Of a stretch of 64,000 bases of DNA, positions 24,703 to 32,925 are shown in pieces; positions within the stretch are counted from its first letter, which is position 1, and the number at the start of each line of letters is the position of its first letter. Source of the stretch: Haladaptatus sp. QDMS2 (GTDB taxonomy: Archaea; Halobacteriota; Halobacteria; Halobacteriales; Halococcaceae); contig NZ_CP119793.1 of assembly GCF_029338295.1 (NCBI RefSeq), positions 248,001 to 312,000 of the forward strand, given 5' to 3'. The translations under genes were made by a program, and so were the position numbers. The notes beneath the pieces are model-generated. The model was not told where the DNA came from. It made no database searches and saw nothing but the letters and a program-made list of their open reading frames with translations.

Positions 24703-26070
24703 CTACTCGGGCGAAAACTCCCGGATCTCATTTTCCACATACTCTAATGTTCTCTCACGGCTTTTCTGATCAGAAATATTATTAGCAACGTGTTGCTTCA
24801 CAGCACTTCCAGTAAGGCATAAACCATTCTCACGCTCTAACTCGTAATCTTCCTCATCTCGGTCAAAATCAGGATCCAAAAACAACCCGTACAACATCGC
24901 GGGCCAACCACCACGACCCAGCCGCACCTTCCGCTCCGAAGTTAAACTGGTACGGTGAAGAATCAACGTAGCCAAAGCCTCCAAATCCATGAACACCACC
25001 TGGAAATCATCGAAATCGGTCTCATTCAATTCATCCAAGAAATCCCGGATCTTCCCGATATTGAACTCCGGAGCGATGAAAACCAAGACCTGTTCCTCCC
25101 ACTGCCGAACGTAGCAAACGTCGTCAATAATCTCCAAGTACTTGCGATACTGGGCACCTTGTTTCTCAGTGATCTTCGGATAATCACGGCGATCGCTGCT
25201 CACACTCTTCGAATCCAGTATCAGCAACGGTTGATTCCCATTCTCCTCATCAAAGACAAAACCGAATCCGTCCGGAACACGATTCCCTGTATCCTGCATT
25301 CCCATCGGATGCAAAGGACAGTCCAAAACCTGAGAAAAAGACAATGTGCACAGCTTCTCCATCTCATCCCTCTTGTCTTTACTCGCCTCAATTTTCTCAA
25401 AGTCGGTTAGTTCACCGGCCAAGTACTGCGGGTTATCGTTGATCTTCTCCACCAACTCATCTGGTACCGCCTCGTTCTCAGGCTCATACTCAGCCTCAAA
25501 CCCGTCTCGAATCTCAACCATCGACTCAAAGCTCTCAATCTTCCGCTCAAGACCTGGCGGGGTTATAACCATAGAAACACCACCAACACGATCAATAAGA
25601 GGCTTCACCTGTTCTCGGACACTATCTTGGAAAGCAAGCACACAGAGATTACGGCTGTCTCGAAGGTGCGAGGCAATCGGCGTCAACAAGTCATCACTGT
25701 ACCCGCCAGGAACAACCAGAAACGACTCCTCATCTAACTCGAACGAAACCATCGACCCAGTCTGACTTACCGACGCTTCAAAACCCAGGTCAGATAACAA
25801 CTGTTCTACAGCATTAATGCTCTCAACCTTCCAATAATAGTGTAGAGATTCGTCGTACGGATTTACATCCCGATTACGGCATAGAAACTTTTTCTCGCCG
25901 TCTAATTCTACGACTTGACAGGGTTCGCTACACCCTGGTTCAGGGCAAGTGATTTTCCGGCGTTCAGACCGGACGCAAAACGGGTTCTCACGAAGCTCAT
26001 CAGATACTTCGTCAGGACGGAGACGGTCCTCAAAATCATATCCAAGAGCCTCTACTGCTTCAGAACTCAT
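24703..26070 (-). CDS. FokI-like PD-(D/E)xK nuclease, putative defence protein
   Basis: 455 aa. A zinc-ribbon-like region lies at about 41-68 ('CPEPGCSEPC', 'FLCRNRD'). The nuclease core is P266-D267-G ('RVPDGFGFVFDEE'), then D286-S-K288 ('LLILDSKSVS'), then Q304/Q307 ('EKQGAQYRKYLEI'). The order and spacing recall the FokI cleavage domain, with PDG, then DTK about 20 residues on, then a Gln/Tyr helix. No methyltransferase is near, so this is not an ordinary restriction-modification pair. The start overlaps the stop of the upstream 424-aa gene (26067-26070). GC content is clearly lower than in neighbours, a sign of transfer. Confidence 0.78.
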   Translation of the reverse strand: MSSEAVEALGYDFEDRLRPDEVSDELRENPFCVRSERRKITCPEPGCSEPCQVVELDGEKKFLCRNRDVNPYDESLHYYWKVESINAVEQLLSDLGFEASVSQTGSMVSFELDEESFLVVPGGYSDDLLTPIASHLRDSRNLCVLAFQDSVREQVKPLIDRVGGVSMVITPPGLERKIESFESMVEIRDGFEAEYEPENEAVPDELVEKINDNPQYLAGELTDFEKIEASKDKRDEMEKLCTLSFSQVLDCPLHPMGMQDTGNRVPDGFGFVFDEENGNQPLLILDSKSVSSDRRDYPKITEKQGAQYRKYLEIIDDVCYVRQWEEQVLVFIAPEFNIGKIRDFLDELNETDFDDFQVVFMDLEALATLILHRTSLTSERKVRLGRGGWPAMLYGLFLDPDFDRDEEDYELERENGLCLTGSAVKQHVANNISDQKSRERTLEYVENEIREFSPE

Positions 26071-27341
26071 GCCTTAGCCTCCACCTTGTCATCTTCCCCT
26101 TGTTCACGAAGTACCTCAGTAATCATCTTCTCTTCTTCTTTACTCACGTCTCCAAGTATCTCTATTTTCACCCCCTTCACCTGGATCTCTTGGTCACCGA
26201 TGGTCAAGGTATATTCTCGGCGCTGGCTTTCCTCGTTGAACTTGGATAACTGGCTTTCCAAGTTGTTCCCCTCAGCGAATGACTCGATCGGCTCCCCGGT
26301 CTCTATCTCGATGCGGATTGGGTCACCTGCCACGTTCACGTTCTCCAAGGTTAACGCAGTTTGCTCAGCAGCACTGAGATTGTCCAAAACGTCGATATAC
26401 TCTTTCTTTTCATCGTCATCCAGCGAGTCGTCATCCTCAATCTTCTTTTTCTGCTCCTCCACCTTGTCCTCCACAAACTCGGTCGGGGTCTTGTCCGGGT
26501 AGTCAATCGGATCTATGAATTTTACGTCCTCTCCGTACTCAACATCACTGTAGAGCGTGGTAATCACCGGCTTCAGAAAGTCTTCTTTTGACCGTTGGAT
26601 ATCGTGGTCGTACTCGTTGTTGTCGTAATCTACGTGGATGTACCGAGTGGTGATCGGCCAGTACTTTTGAGGTTCGACCTCTCTACCATCCTCAGAGTCG
26701 TAGTCCTTGTTGTCTTCTTCCCGGAATTTGAATTGCCTGTAGTGCCCGGATTTGTATTCAACGTAGATCTCCGCCATCACTTCGTTCTCGTCGATCAAGT
26801 GGACGCTTTTCAATTCAGCTTTGTACTTCCGCTTATTGTTTGCCTCGTTGATGTTCTCTTGCAATGTTCGCCGCAGCTGCTCTACTTCGTCCTCGCCAAG
26901 TTGGTCAAATCTTTTTTCTCCGGATATTTCTTCTCGCCGGTACGTACGCTTGTTTTTGAAGGTTTTCAGCGCTTGGATCAGGTCCAAGTGTTCTTCCCAT
27001 TCCCATTCGTAGAGATATAGAAGTAAGGCAGATTTACTCTCCATGTCATCTATGGAGAGTACCTGCATTTTGTCGCGGTTGATGGTTTTGATCCCTTGAA
27101 TAATGGTGTTGGGTCCGATGCCGTCAAGTGCTGCGACATAGCGATGGAAGTCTTCTAAGACGTCGTTTTCGTACAGGGTTTCGACGTCGTCTCTGATGGT
27201 GTTTTTGTCTAGATCGATGGACTTGAGTTCGGCCAGTTTTTCGACACCGGACCGGGAGAACCAGTTGTCGTAGTAGTCGAGAGTGTCTTTTTCGGTGTCA
27301 AACTGGTCTTGCAGGCTGTCCTGCATGGAGCGAGCAGCCAT
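26067..27341 (-). CDS. Unknown partner of the FokI-like nuclease
   Basis: 424 aa, acidic, no membrane segment, no family recognised. The N-terminal part is helical ('YYDNWFSRSGVEKLAELKSI', 'FHRYVAALDGIGPNTIIQGI'). The middle is beta-rich ('NEVMAEIYVEYKSGHYRQFK') and residues about 305-340 look like a coiled coil ('VEDKVEEQKKKIEDDDSLDD'). It is the first gene of a two-gene operon. Its strong TATA box at about 27366-27375 lies 30 nt before the ATG (leaderless). A role in recognition or control of the nuclease is likely but unproven. Confidence 0.7.
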   Translation of the reverse strand: MAARSMQDSLQDQFDTEKDTLDYYDNWFSRSGVEKLAELKSIDLDKNTIRDDVETLYENDVLEDFHRYVAALDGIGPNTIIQGIKTINRDKMQVLSIDDMESKSALLLYLYEWEWEEHLDLIQALKTFKNKRTYRREEISGEKRFDQLGEDEVEQLRRTLQENINEANNKRKYKAELKSVHLIDENEVMAEIYVEYKSGHYRQFKFREEDNKDYDSEDGREVEPQKYWPITTRYIHVDYDNNEYDHDIQRSKEDFLKPVITTLYSDVEYGEDVKFIDPIDYPDKTPTEFVEDKVEEQKKKIEDDDSLDDDEKKEYIDVLDNLSAAEQTALTLENVNVAGDPIRIEIETGEPIESFAEGNNLESQLSKFNEESQRREYTLTIGDQEIQVKGVKIEILGDVSKEEEKMITEVLREQGEDDKVEAKA

Positions 27342-27365
27342 CTTTTAAAGAGCTTTTCAATTGAT

Positions 27366-27375
27366 CTATATTAAT
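27366..27375 (-). promoter_or_regulatory. TATA box of the FokI-like nuclease operon
   Basis: ATTAATATAG on the minus strand, centred about 30 nt before the ATG at 27341, implying a leaderless operon transcript. Confidence 0.6.
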
Positions 27376-27404
27376 ACTTGTCACACTTGGTACCGGCGGT
27401 GAAC

Positions 27405-27558
27405 GATGTCGACGCGAAATTAACTCCGATTCATCCAACGGAGCGAGACCGCAGATGAACAGTCCGAATCCGACCGCGTCGCACAAATCTACCGACACTC
27501 GGACGGTTATCCCGACAGCGTCCTTCGTTACCTTGATCAGCTGGAGCATTTGCTCGAT
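27405..27558 (+). pseudogene. N-terminal fragment of the 20436-type protein
   Basis: ATG TCG ACG CGA AAT is followed by an in-frame TAA at codon 6, then 'LRFIQRSETADEQSESDRVA', 'QIYRHSDGYPDSVLRYLDQL', 'EHLLDEAP' and a stop. The first residues match 'MSTRSRLRFIQR' at 20436. This piece carries the part that the 20436 copy seems to lack, so both are broken relatives of one family. Confidence 0.6.
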
Positions 27559-27715
27559 GAGGCACCTTAGAGAATGGACTCGATGTACTCCTAACTGAGC
27601 CTGCGTAGGGATCGGTCAGACGCCACTTGCCAGATCTGGTGAAAGAAGTCGAAGAAGAGATAACCGAGCGTATGGATTTTTGACAAGCCATTCTGTTAGT
27701 ATTTGACAACCAACT

Positions 27716-28885
27716 ATGGCGGACAGTCCTATAGTCGTAGATCCTGGCCGTGAAAATCGGCAGGATAAACTTCCCTACCCGATCGTCCAGTACCCGGCGC
27801 ACTACGGCGTGTTCATCGGGTTCAAACCGGAACCGGACGGCGACCTCCATTTCTGCAGCTGTGCAAAAGACGCAATCCGTAACTTCATCCGCTGTAAAGT
27901 GGAGAATCCAACCCATTCCCATCGTACACCAACACCAGAGAACATTCTCACCCGGAAGTTTCCGAAGGATGCGCGCAACCAGGTCCAAGAGGCCGGCATT
28001 GACTCGCCGGACGAAGACAAGATTGTCGACGCGCTCAAATTTGCCAATCAGCTCTGCCACCGCTGTAACGGCATTATCCCCGAATACCGGTACTGCCACG
28101 AAATGTACGGCACCGTCTTCATGCAGAAACACGGCTGGTACGTCAACCAACAACAGTACGAATACGGCGTTTGCGGCGGGAACGACTATCTCTACGACGT
28201 TCTCCCTGAAGATCTCGTCGATATCTTAGACGAGGACTTTCGCGACCACCTCGACCGATACGAACAGCTCCGAGACAAGAAATGGGCGCGTGAGAGGGAG
28301 ATCAGGGAGCAGAAAGAACAGGCACTTGACGAGCTCCGCGATGAATTGGCCGAGGACATTGATCGGGAAGAACGGTACCGCCGGTTTCGCGAGGCCAGAA
28401 AGCCCTACGAAGAGATGGACCCGCTTCCGGAAGACGAAACAGAAGAACTCGAAGAGCTGCAAGAGCAGTTACAGGCGCAGCGCAAGGGTATTATGGACAC
28501 TGTCGAGAACGAGGTTCGGAAGGCGTTTGGCCATTACAAGAAAGGTAACCGATGGACCAGCGAAACCATTCTCTACCAACTCGTCGAATCGAACTATCCA
28601 GACCACACCATCAAGCGTCACTACCGGCCAGCCTTTCTCGACGGGTTGGAACTAGATATCTACCTGGTAGAGGCCGAAGTCGGAATCGAATATCAAGGGG
28701 TCCAGCACTATGAGCCCGTGGACCACTGGGGCGGCGAAGAAGGTCTCGAAAAACGGCAGGAGCGTGACGAGAAAAAGAAGAGACTCTGTAAGGAACACGG
28801 CATCGAACTGGTGTGCATTCGGCACGACCAAGAACTGACGGACGCACTTATCGAACGTACAATCGATCCATTGATTGAGGAGTGA
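27716..28885 (+). CDS. Vsr/DUF559-like endonuclease with N-terminal Cys motifs
   Basis: 389 aa. The N-terminal 150 residues carry metal-binding-like pairs ('HFCSCAKDAIRNFIRC', 'LCHRCNGIIPEYRYCH'). A long charged helix spans about 180-260. The C-terminal 120 residues look like a Vsr/very-short-patch fold: 'RHYRPAFLDGLELDIYLVEA', 'EVGIEYQGVQHYEPVDHWGG', 'RDEKKKRLCKEHGIELVCIR'. Likely catalytic residues are D in 'LELDIYL', E and Q in 'GIEYQG', and the following H. It may nick or cut DNA or act in defence. ATG at 27716; it stands alone. Substrate unknown. Confidence 0.75.
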   Translation: MADSPIVVDPGRENRQDKLPYPIVQYPAHYGVFIGFKPEPDGDLHFCSCAKDAIRNFIRCKVENPTHSHRTPTPENILTRKFPKDARNQVQEAGIDSPDEDKIVDALKFANQLCHRCNGIIPEYRYCHEMYGTVFMQKHGWYVNQQQYEYGVCGGNDYLYDVLPEDLVDILDEDFRDHLDRYEQLRDKKWAREREIREQKEQALDELRDELAEDIDREERYRRFREARKPYEEMDPLPEDETEELEELQEQLQAQRKGIMDTVENEVRKAFGHYKKGNRWTSETILYQLVESNYPDHTIKRHYRPAFLDGLELDIYLVEAEVGIEYQGVQHYEPVDHWGGEEGLEKRQERDEKKKRLCKEHGIELVCIRHDQELTDALIERTIDPLIEE

Positions 28886-29031
28886 CAGCGGCTAGTTGCG
28901 TCCGGTGGTGGCCGAACCTTTCGCGGACGACCGGCAGTGGCCGTACCGGAGGCTCTCCGCGATCGCCATCCCGAACAGGATTCATCCCGGCGAGCACCGT
29001 AGAAAGCCTACCAAGCAGTACCTTCACACTG

Positions 29032-29062
29032 TTTTTCGACCCCCCAAGAGGGGTGCGGGGGT
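29032..29062 (+). promoter_or_regulatory. T-tract + GC hairpin leader element (copy 5)
   Basis: T5, then CCCCCC-AAGAGGGGTGC-GGGGGT, 30 nt before the ATG at 29092. Confidence 0.6.
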
Positions 29063-29091
29063 GCCCGAACGAGCATCCCACGAACAGAACG

Positions 29092-29496
29092 ATGAGTGGA
29101 ATCATCAACTCACACTCGCACGTACAGAGAGGCGCCTCAGATGACGTCGACATCGTCTACGTCGGCTACCGACAGCGAGGCCGCGCAATCGTCGAAAAGT
29201 ATCCTGGCCGCGAACCGCTGACCCCAGATCGGAGTCTCAAGTTGGCGGACCACAGTCCCTCGGGCTTCGAATGGGGGTACAGGGGGAGTGGCCCAGCGCA
29301 ACTCGCGCTCGCCCTCCTGCTCGATTACACTGACGACGAGGACGTCGCACTGGCGGAGTACATGGCGTTCAAGGACGAAGTCGTGAGCCGATTGGAGTGT
29401 AGTGGTCCCAAACAACGCTGGCGACTCACAGGACACGAGATAGATTCGGCCCTTCGTGAGACAGTCGACGAGCCATTGGCACCGTCCGTCAGCTAA
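29092..29496 (+). CDS. DUF6166 family protein
   Basis: 134 aa from the ATG at 29092. It carries the DUF6166 pattern 'VYVGYRQRGRAIVEKYPGRE', then 'HSPSGFEWGYRGSGPAQLAL' and 'ALLLDYTDDEDVALAEYMAF'. This family is found on plasmids and in phages of bacteria and haloarchaea and has no known activity. A T-tract/GC hairpin precedes it. It is the first gene of a short run with the split DUF7389 gene (17 nt gap). Confidence 0.85.
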   Translation: MSGIINSHSHVQRGASDDVDIVYVGYRQRGRAIVEKYPGREPLTPDRSLKLADHSPSGFEWGYRGSGPAQLALALLLDYTDDEDVALAEYMAFKDEVVSRLECSGPKQRWRLTGHEIDSALRETVDEPLAPSVS

Positions 29497-29512
29497 CAGT
29501 CAGAGAGCACCC

Positions 29513-29668
29513 ATGTCAGATCACATCCAGAAGCCTCGTACGAACGCAGAATCGACCGAGAACAGTGAGCGACAGGCACCAACTGAGTACGTCGAGCGAA
29601 GCGATGTCGGGGTCTCCCTCACCGTGAAGCTCACTCGCGGCAATAGGACACGAGGAGTGGTTATGTGA
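29513..29668 (+). pseudogene. DUF7389 gene, 5' part (split by HNH insertion)
   Basis: 51 codons from the ATG at 29513: 'MSDHIQKPRTNAESTENSER', 'TEYVERSDVGVSLTVKLTRG', then 'NRTRGVVM' and TGA. The family normally continues through 'TRD..VKAKVKAKTLE' to 'DDARQIQPE'. Here that tail is found 630 bp downstream, fused to an HNH endonuclease. The TGA overlaps the ATG of the HNH gene (TGATG at 29666-29670). Confidence 0.7.
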
Positions 29669-30417
29669 TGTCGGACCCCCAATCGCGTGATGATCATCCA
29701 TGGAGGGATAAAGAGACGCTCCGGAAACTCTATTTGGAGAGAGATTTGTCGCTAAGCGATGTTTCCAAGGAGTTAGACTGCAGCAAGCACACAATTATTA
29801 ATTGGATGGATCGTTTCGGTATCGAGCGAGAATCTCGCGGAGGGACTCCTCAATACCCCCCACTCACGGATAAATCCCGACTTCAAGAGCTATACGTTGA
29901 TGAGAAGTTATCCGCGGTAGAAATCGCCAACCGTGTTGGCTGTTCTACGAATATCGTCTACTCATGGTTAGATCGATATGGTATAGAGCGACGTGAACCG
30001 GGGCGTCATCTAGTCGGTGCTCGTGGTAACGAGCATCCTACATGGAAAGGAGGCCACGAAGAAAACCGAGGTCATACTTGGAAAAGACAACGTAAGCGAA
30101 CGCTTCTCCGGGATGAATATCAGTGTCAAAATTGTGGTCTGACGAATGAAGAGCATCTGGAGGAATACAATCAGGAAATTCACGTCCATCATATAGAGCG
30201 ATATTCATCATTTGAGTCCTGCGTCGAGGCGAACAAGCTCAGTAATCTGATTACACTCTGTCGCCCGTGTCACGGCGAATTGGAAGACGAACCACGAGCC
30301 AAAGTGAAAGCGAAAACGCTCGAAAAGGCCCGCGAGGACATGGAGACGCTTCGGGGGTACATCCACGACCTCGCCGAAGATGCCCGCCAGATCCAACCGG
30401 AGGAAGACGACGAGTAG
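29668..30417 (+). CDS. HNH endonuclease fused to DUF7389 C-terminus
   Basis: 249 aa from the ATG at 29668 (a GTG lies at 29665). Two helix-turn-helix repeats ('LSDVSKELDCSKHTIINWMD' at about 25-50, 'SAVEIANRVGCSTNIVYSWL' at about 75-100) precede an HNH domain: 'LLRDEYQCQNCGLTNEEH', 'IHVHHIERYSSFES', 'LITLCRPCHGELEDE'. The last about 40 residues, 'AKVKAKTLEKAREDMETLRG', 'YIHDLAEDARQIQPEEDDE', are the tail of DUF7389 in frame. So a homing-type HNH gene, AT-richer than its host, sits inside a split DUF7389 gene. Free-standing HNH nucleases of this build spread into cognate sites. Confidence 0.85.
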   Translation: MSDPQSRDDHPWRDKETLRKLYLERDLSLSDVSKELDCSKHTIINWMDRFGIERESRGGTPQYPPLTDKSRLQELYVDEKLSAVEIANRVGCSTNIVYSWLDRYGIERREPGRHLVGARGNEHPTWKGGHEENRGHTWKRQRKRTLLRDEYQCQNCGLTNEEHLEEYNQEIHVHHIERYSSFESCVEANKLSNLITLCRPCHGELEDEPRAKVKAKTLEKAREDMETLRGYIHDLAEDARQIQPEEDDE

Positions 30418-30432
30418 CGGGCAGGTACGGTC

Positions 30433-30459
30433 TTTTTCGCCGCTGTAGAAGCGGAGGCG
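30433..30459 (+). promoter_or_regulatory. T-tract + hairpin leader element (copy 6)
   Basis: T5, then CGCCGC-TGTAGAA-GCGGAGGCG, ending 7 nt before the GTG at 30467. Confidence 0.5.
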
Positions 30460-30466
30460 ATCATCA

Positions 30467-30688
30467 GTGAGCAACTCAGAAAAGCAAGAACGAAATTCGA
30501 ACGGGCTGTCGCCAGCACAGCGACTCGAACCGCCAAACTCGCGACTCATCAACGTGGGGGTCGTGACGGTTCACGATATGGAGACGCTGCGAGTGTGTGT
30601 CTCGTACGAGAACGCGAATCAGCAGCGTATTCGGATTCTCCGCCTGCTCAAGCGACAGGCCGATGAAATCCGTACACAAGAAGGATGA
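30467..30688 (+). CDS. Small haloarchaeal plasmid protein, unknown
   Basis: 73 aa with a GTG start at 30467. The N-terminus is polar ('SNSEKQERNSNGLSPAQRLE'). The C-terminal half, 'LINVGVVTVHDMETLRVCVS', 'YENANQQRIRILRLLKRQAD', is a beta-alpha unit of good haloarchaeal quality. The leader hairpin just upstream and the position behind the DUF7389/HNH gene suggest that it belongs to the same set of plasmid DUF genes. I cannot name the family. Confidence 0.6.
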   Translation: MSNSEKQERNSNGLSPAQRLEPPNSRLINVGVVTVHDMETLRVCVSYENANQQRIRILRLLKRQADEIRTQEG

Positions 30689-30760
30689 GTCCGAGAAGAA
30701 GAAGAAGAAGACCGCTGATAGCGGAGTTCGTATTGGTCTTGCTTGGATTTAGTCGTAGAG

Positions 30761-30790
30761 TTTTTTCGCCCCCTGAAGGAGTGCGGGGGA
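30761..30790 (+). promoter_or_regulatory. T-tract + GC hairpin leader element (copy 7)
   Basis: T6, then CGCCCCC-TGAAGGAGTG-CGGGGG. The nearest start (30976) is 186 nt away, so this copy may have lost its gene when the helicase system arrived. Confidence 0.5.
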
Positions 30791-30975
30791 ATCGAACGTA
30801 CCCCCAACCCAGAGGTGAACCCGAAGAAAGACACCAAGGTATTCTGAAAGTTTCCGAGGATGTTGTTTTGGTAGATTTGAGACAAGTCATATTCCAGTAA
30901 GTAGCCAGTACGAATACCATGTAGACAAATCTGTTCCGTGGCAGATTCAAGTGCCTTCAGTACGTTGAGAAAATA

Positions 30976-32868
30976 ATGCCAACAAAAAACACCCAGTTCC
31001 CAATTGATGATGTGCGAGCCGCACTTAATGAATTGCTTGCCGGAGAGCCAGTGGTCACGGCACAAGATTTAGCCGACGTACTCTCGTGTACGACGGAAAC
31101 CGCCCGCGTGAAACTTAATTCGTTAGTTGAAGATGGCGAGTTAGAGACTAGACAGGTTGGTGCTAGTGCGAGAATCTGGTATTTTCCATCCCCAGTAGAT
31201 TATCGGCTGTCAGATGAATCTGTTTCGGGGCAGATCGGCCCTGGCGGAGATTCTGCTCCGGGACAGAAACATGAACGAGTAGTATTCTTTCCTAGTCGCC
31301 GGGAGATCGTAGTTGACACGCCTAGTAAACAGACTCGTGAAAGCCTTGCTCGAATTGGGCACCTCATTGATTCACAGGGTGATGGCTACCTCTTCGGAAT
31401 ATCTCGAGAAGACATTTGGACTGCTCCGTACGATTCGTTTGAAGCGCTCCGTGATGACATTCGGGCATTAGTAGGAGAGGTGTGGGATGAAGGGTTCGAG
31501 AGCAGAATTAGAGACGACTGGGATCGTGCACACCAATTCCATCTTCGAACAAACACTAAATCAAATCGCCCATTCACTGTTCTGGAAGCGGAAGAGTCAG
31601 ATGTGTTTGATAGTGTAGCGAAGGCACATCTTGAGCACAACACACATTACACGCAATTCCTATCAGAAAAAGAATTACGAGTCAAAAGAGGAGCTGAAGC
31701 ACGTGTCAAAGAGACTCTTTACGAACACGGTTATCTTGTCAATGACGAACGTCTGTTAACTGACGGCGAATATCTCAATATCCAACTCACGCCGGACATT
31801 GATTTACGGGAATATCAAATAGATTGGGTCGACCAGTTCATACAACGGAAAGCAGGCGTTTTCGTCGGACCGTCGGGGTCAGGGAAGACTATTGCTGCGA
31901 TCGGAGTGATGGAAGCTGTCGGTGGGGAAACATTGATTATTGCACCCTCTCGTGAGCTGGTTCACCAATGGGAAACGGAGCTTCTCAGCAAGACAAATTT
32001 AAATCAAGACCAGATTGGCCAGTATCATGGTGGAGTAAAGGACGTCTCTCCAGTAACAATCGCGACCTATGATACGGCCGCAATGAGCCGTCATCGAGAA
32101 TTGTTCAACGAACGGTCGTGGGGGCTGATTATTGCTGATGAATGTCACCATGCCGTCGCTAGCACATGGAAGCGGTTCAGAGAGATTCAGTCGACAGCTC
32201 GTCTTGGACTAAGCGCAACACCTGTTCGAGAAGCAGGGAATGCCAAAGAGATCTATACATTGATCGGCCCTCCGATTGGTTCAGACTGGGCCGCCTTGTT
32301 TGAAGATGGTTGGGTGTCCAAACCGAGAGTTGAGGTTCGACTCCTGCCATGGGGATCCAAGAAGGCAAGAGCCCGTTATGATAGTGCAGAGGGCACAGAG
32401 AAACTCATCGCTGCCGCAAGGAATCCTTCGAAGTCACAGGAGATCAGTCGGCTACTTCAATGTCATTCGACAGAGAAGACATTAATTTTCGCGGATTGGA
32501 TCGAGCAGGGAATCGAACTTGAAGAGCAGTTAGAAATTCCGTTTGTTTATGGTGAAACGAATCATTCTAAGCGGCAGTCGTACTTTCAGCAGTTCCGTGA
32601 CGGAGAATTAGATACCCTCATTGTCTCACGTATCGGTGACGAAGGAATCGACCTACCAGACGCTGAAGTTGCTATCTTAGCATCCACGATGGGATCGTCC
32701 AAATCCCAGACTGGCCAACGTGCTGGACGAACCATGCGTCCACTCGGTGACGCACTAGTGTACATTTTACTGACGAAGGGAACAGGTGAGGAGTCATGGG
32801 GGCGCGAATCCACACAATATCTCGCCGAGAAGGGAATTGACGTCCGAAAGACGGAAGTAGAGATGTGA
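30976..32868 (+). CDS. XPB/Rad25-like SF2 helicase with N-terminal wHTH, putative defence
   Basis: 630 aa. A winged helix (about 10-70, 'VTAQDLADVLSCTTETARVK') and a 200-residue unknown region precede an SF2 helicase core: Walker A GPSGSGKT (298-305), DECHH (388-392), SATPVRE (414-419) and motif VI QRAGRTMRP (581-589). The core is closest to XPB/Rad25. Plasmid-borne copies of this kind are known in haloarchaea, but this one has an added N-terminal half and is followed 57 bp later by a HEPN protein. GC is lower than in the neighbours. Probable ATP-driven sensor or translocase of a defence system; inference. Confidence 0.85.
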   Translation: MPTKNTQFPIDDVRAALNELLAGEPVVTAQDLADVLSCTTETARVKLNSLVEDGELETRQVGASARIWYFPSPVDYRLSDESVSGQIGPGGDSAPGQKHERVVFFPSRREIVVDTPSKQTRESLARIGHLIDSQGDGYLFGISREDIWTAPYDSFEALRDDIRALVGEVWDEGFESRIRDDWDRAHQFHLRTNTKSNRPFTVLEAEESDVFDSVAKAHLEHNTHYTQFLSEKELRVKRGAEARVKETLYEHGYLVNDERLLTDGEYLNIQLTPDIDLREYQIDWVDQFIQRKAGVFVGPSGSGKTIAAIGVMEAVGGETLIIAPSRELVHQWETELLSKTNLNQDQIGQYHGGVKDVSPVTIATYDTAAMSRHRELFNERSWGLIIADECHHAVASTWKRFREIQSTARLGLSATPVREAGNAKEIYTLIGPPIGSDWAALFEDGWVSKPRVEVRLLPWGSKKARARYDSAEGTEKLIAAARNPSKSQEISRLLQCHSTEKTLIFADWIEQGIELEEQLEIPFVYGETNHSKRQSYFQQFRDGELDTLIVSRIGDEGIDLPDAEVAILASTMGSSKSQTGQRAGRTMRPLGDALVYILLTKGTGEESWGRESTQYLAEKGIDVRKTEVEM

Positions 32869-32925
32869 ATTGGCCTAAAGGAAACTAAGATAACTGTTAA
32901 GATTTTGCCCTGTGCAGAGCACCAC

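Noticed and set aside
26361-27020. Plus-strand frames rich in Val, Leu and Phe opposite the 424-aa gene, looking like membrane proteins
   Set aside because: They are antisense shadows of an acidic protein rich in Asp, Glu and Lys codons, which read as hydrophobic residues on the other strand.
29650-30300. Intein or group I intron carrying the HNH gene
   Set aside because: The HNH gene is in a different frame from the upstream DUF7389 half and has its own start, so it is not an intein. I see no group I core and such introns are not expected in archaeal protein genes.
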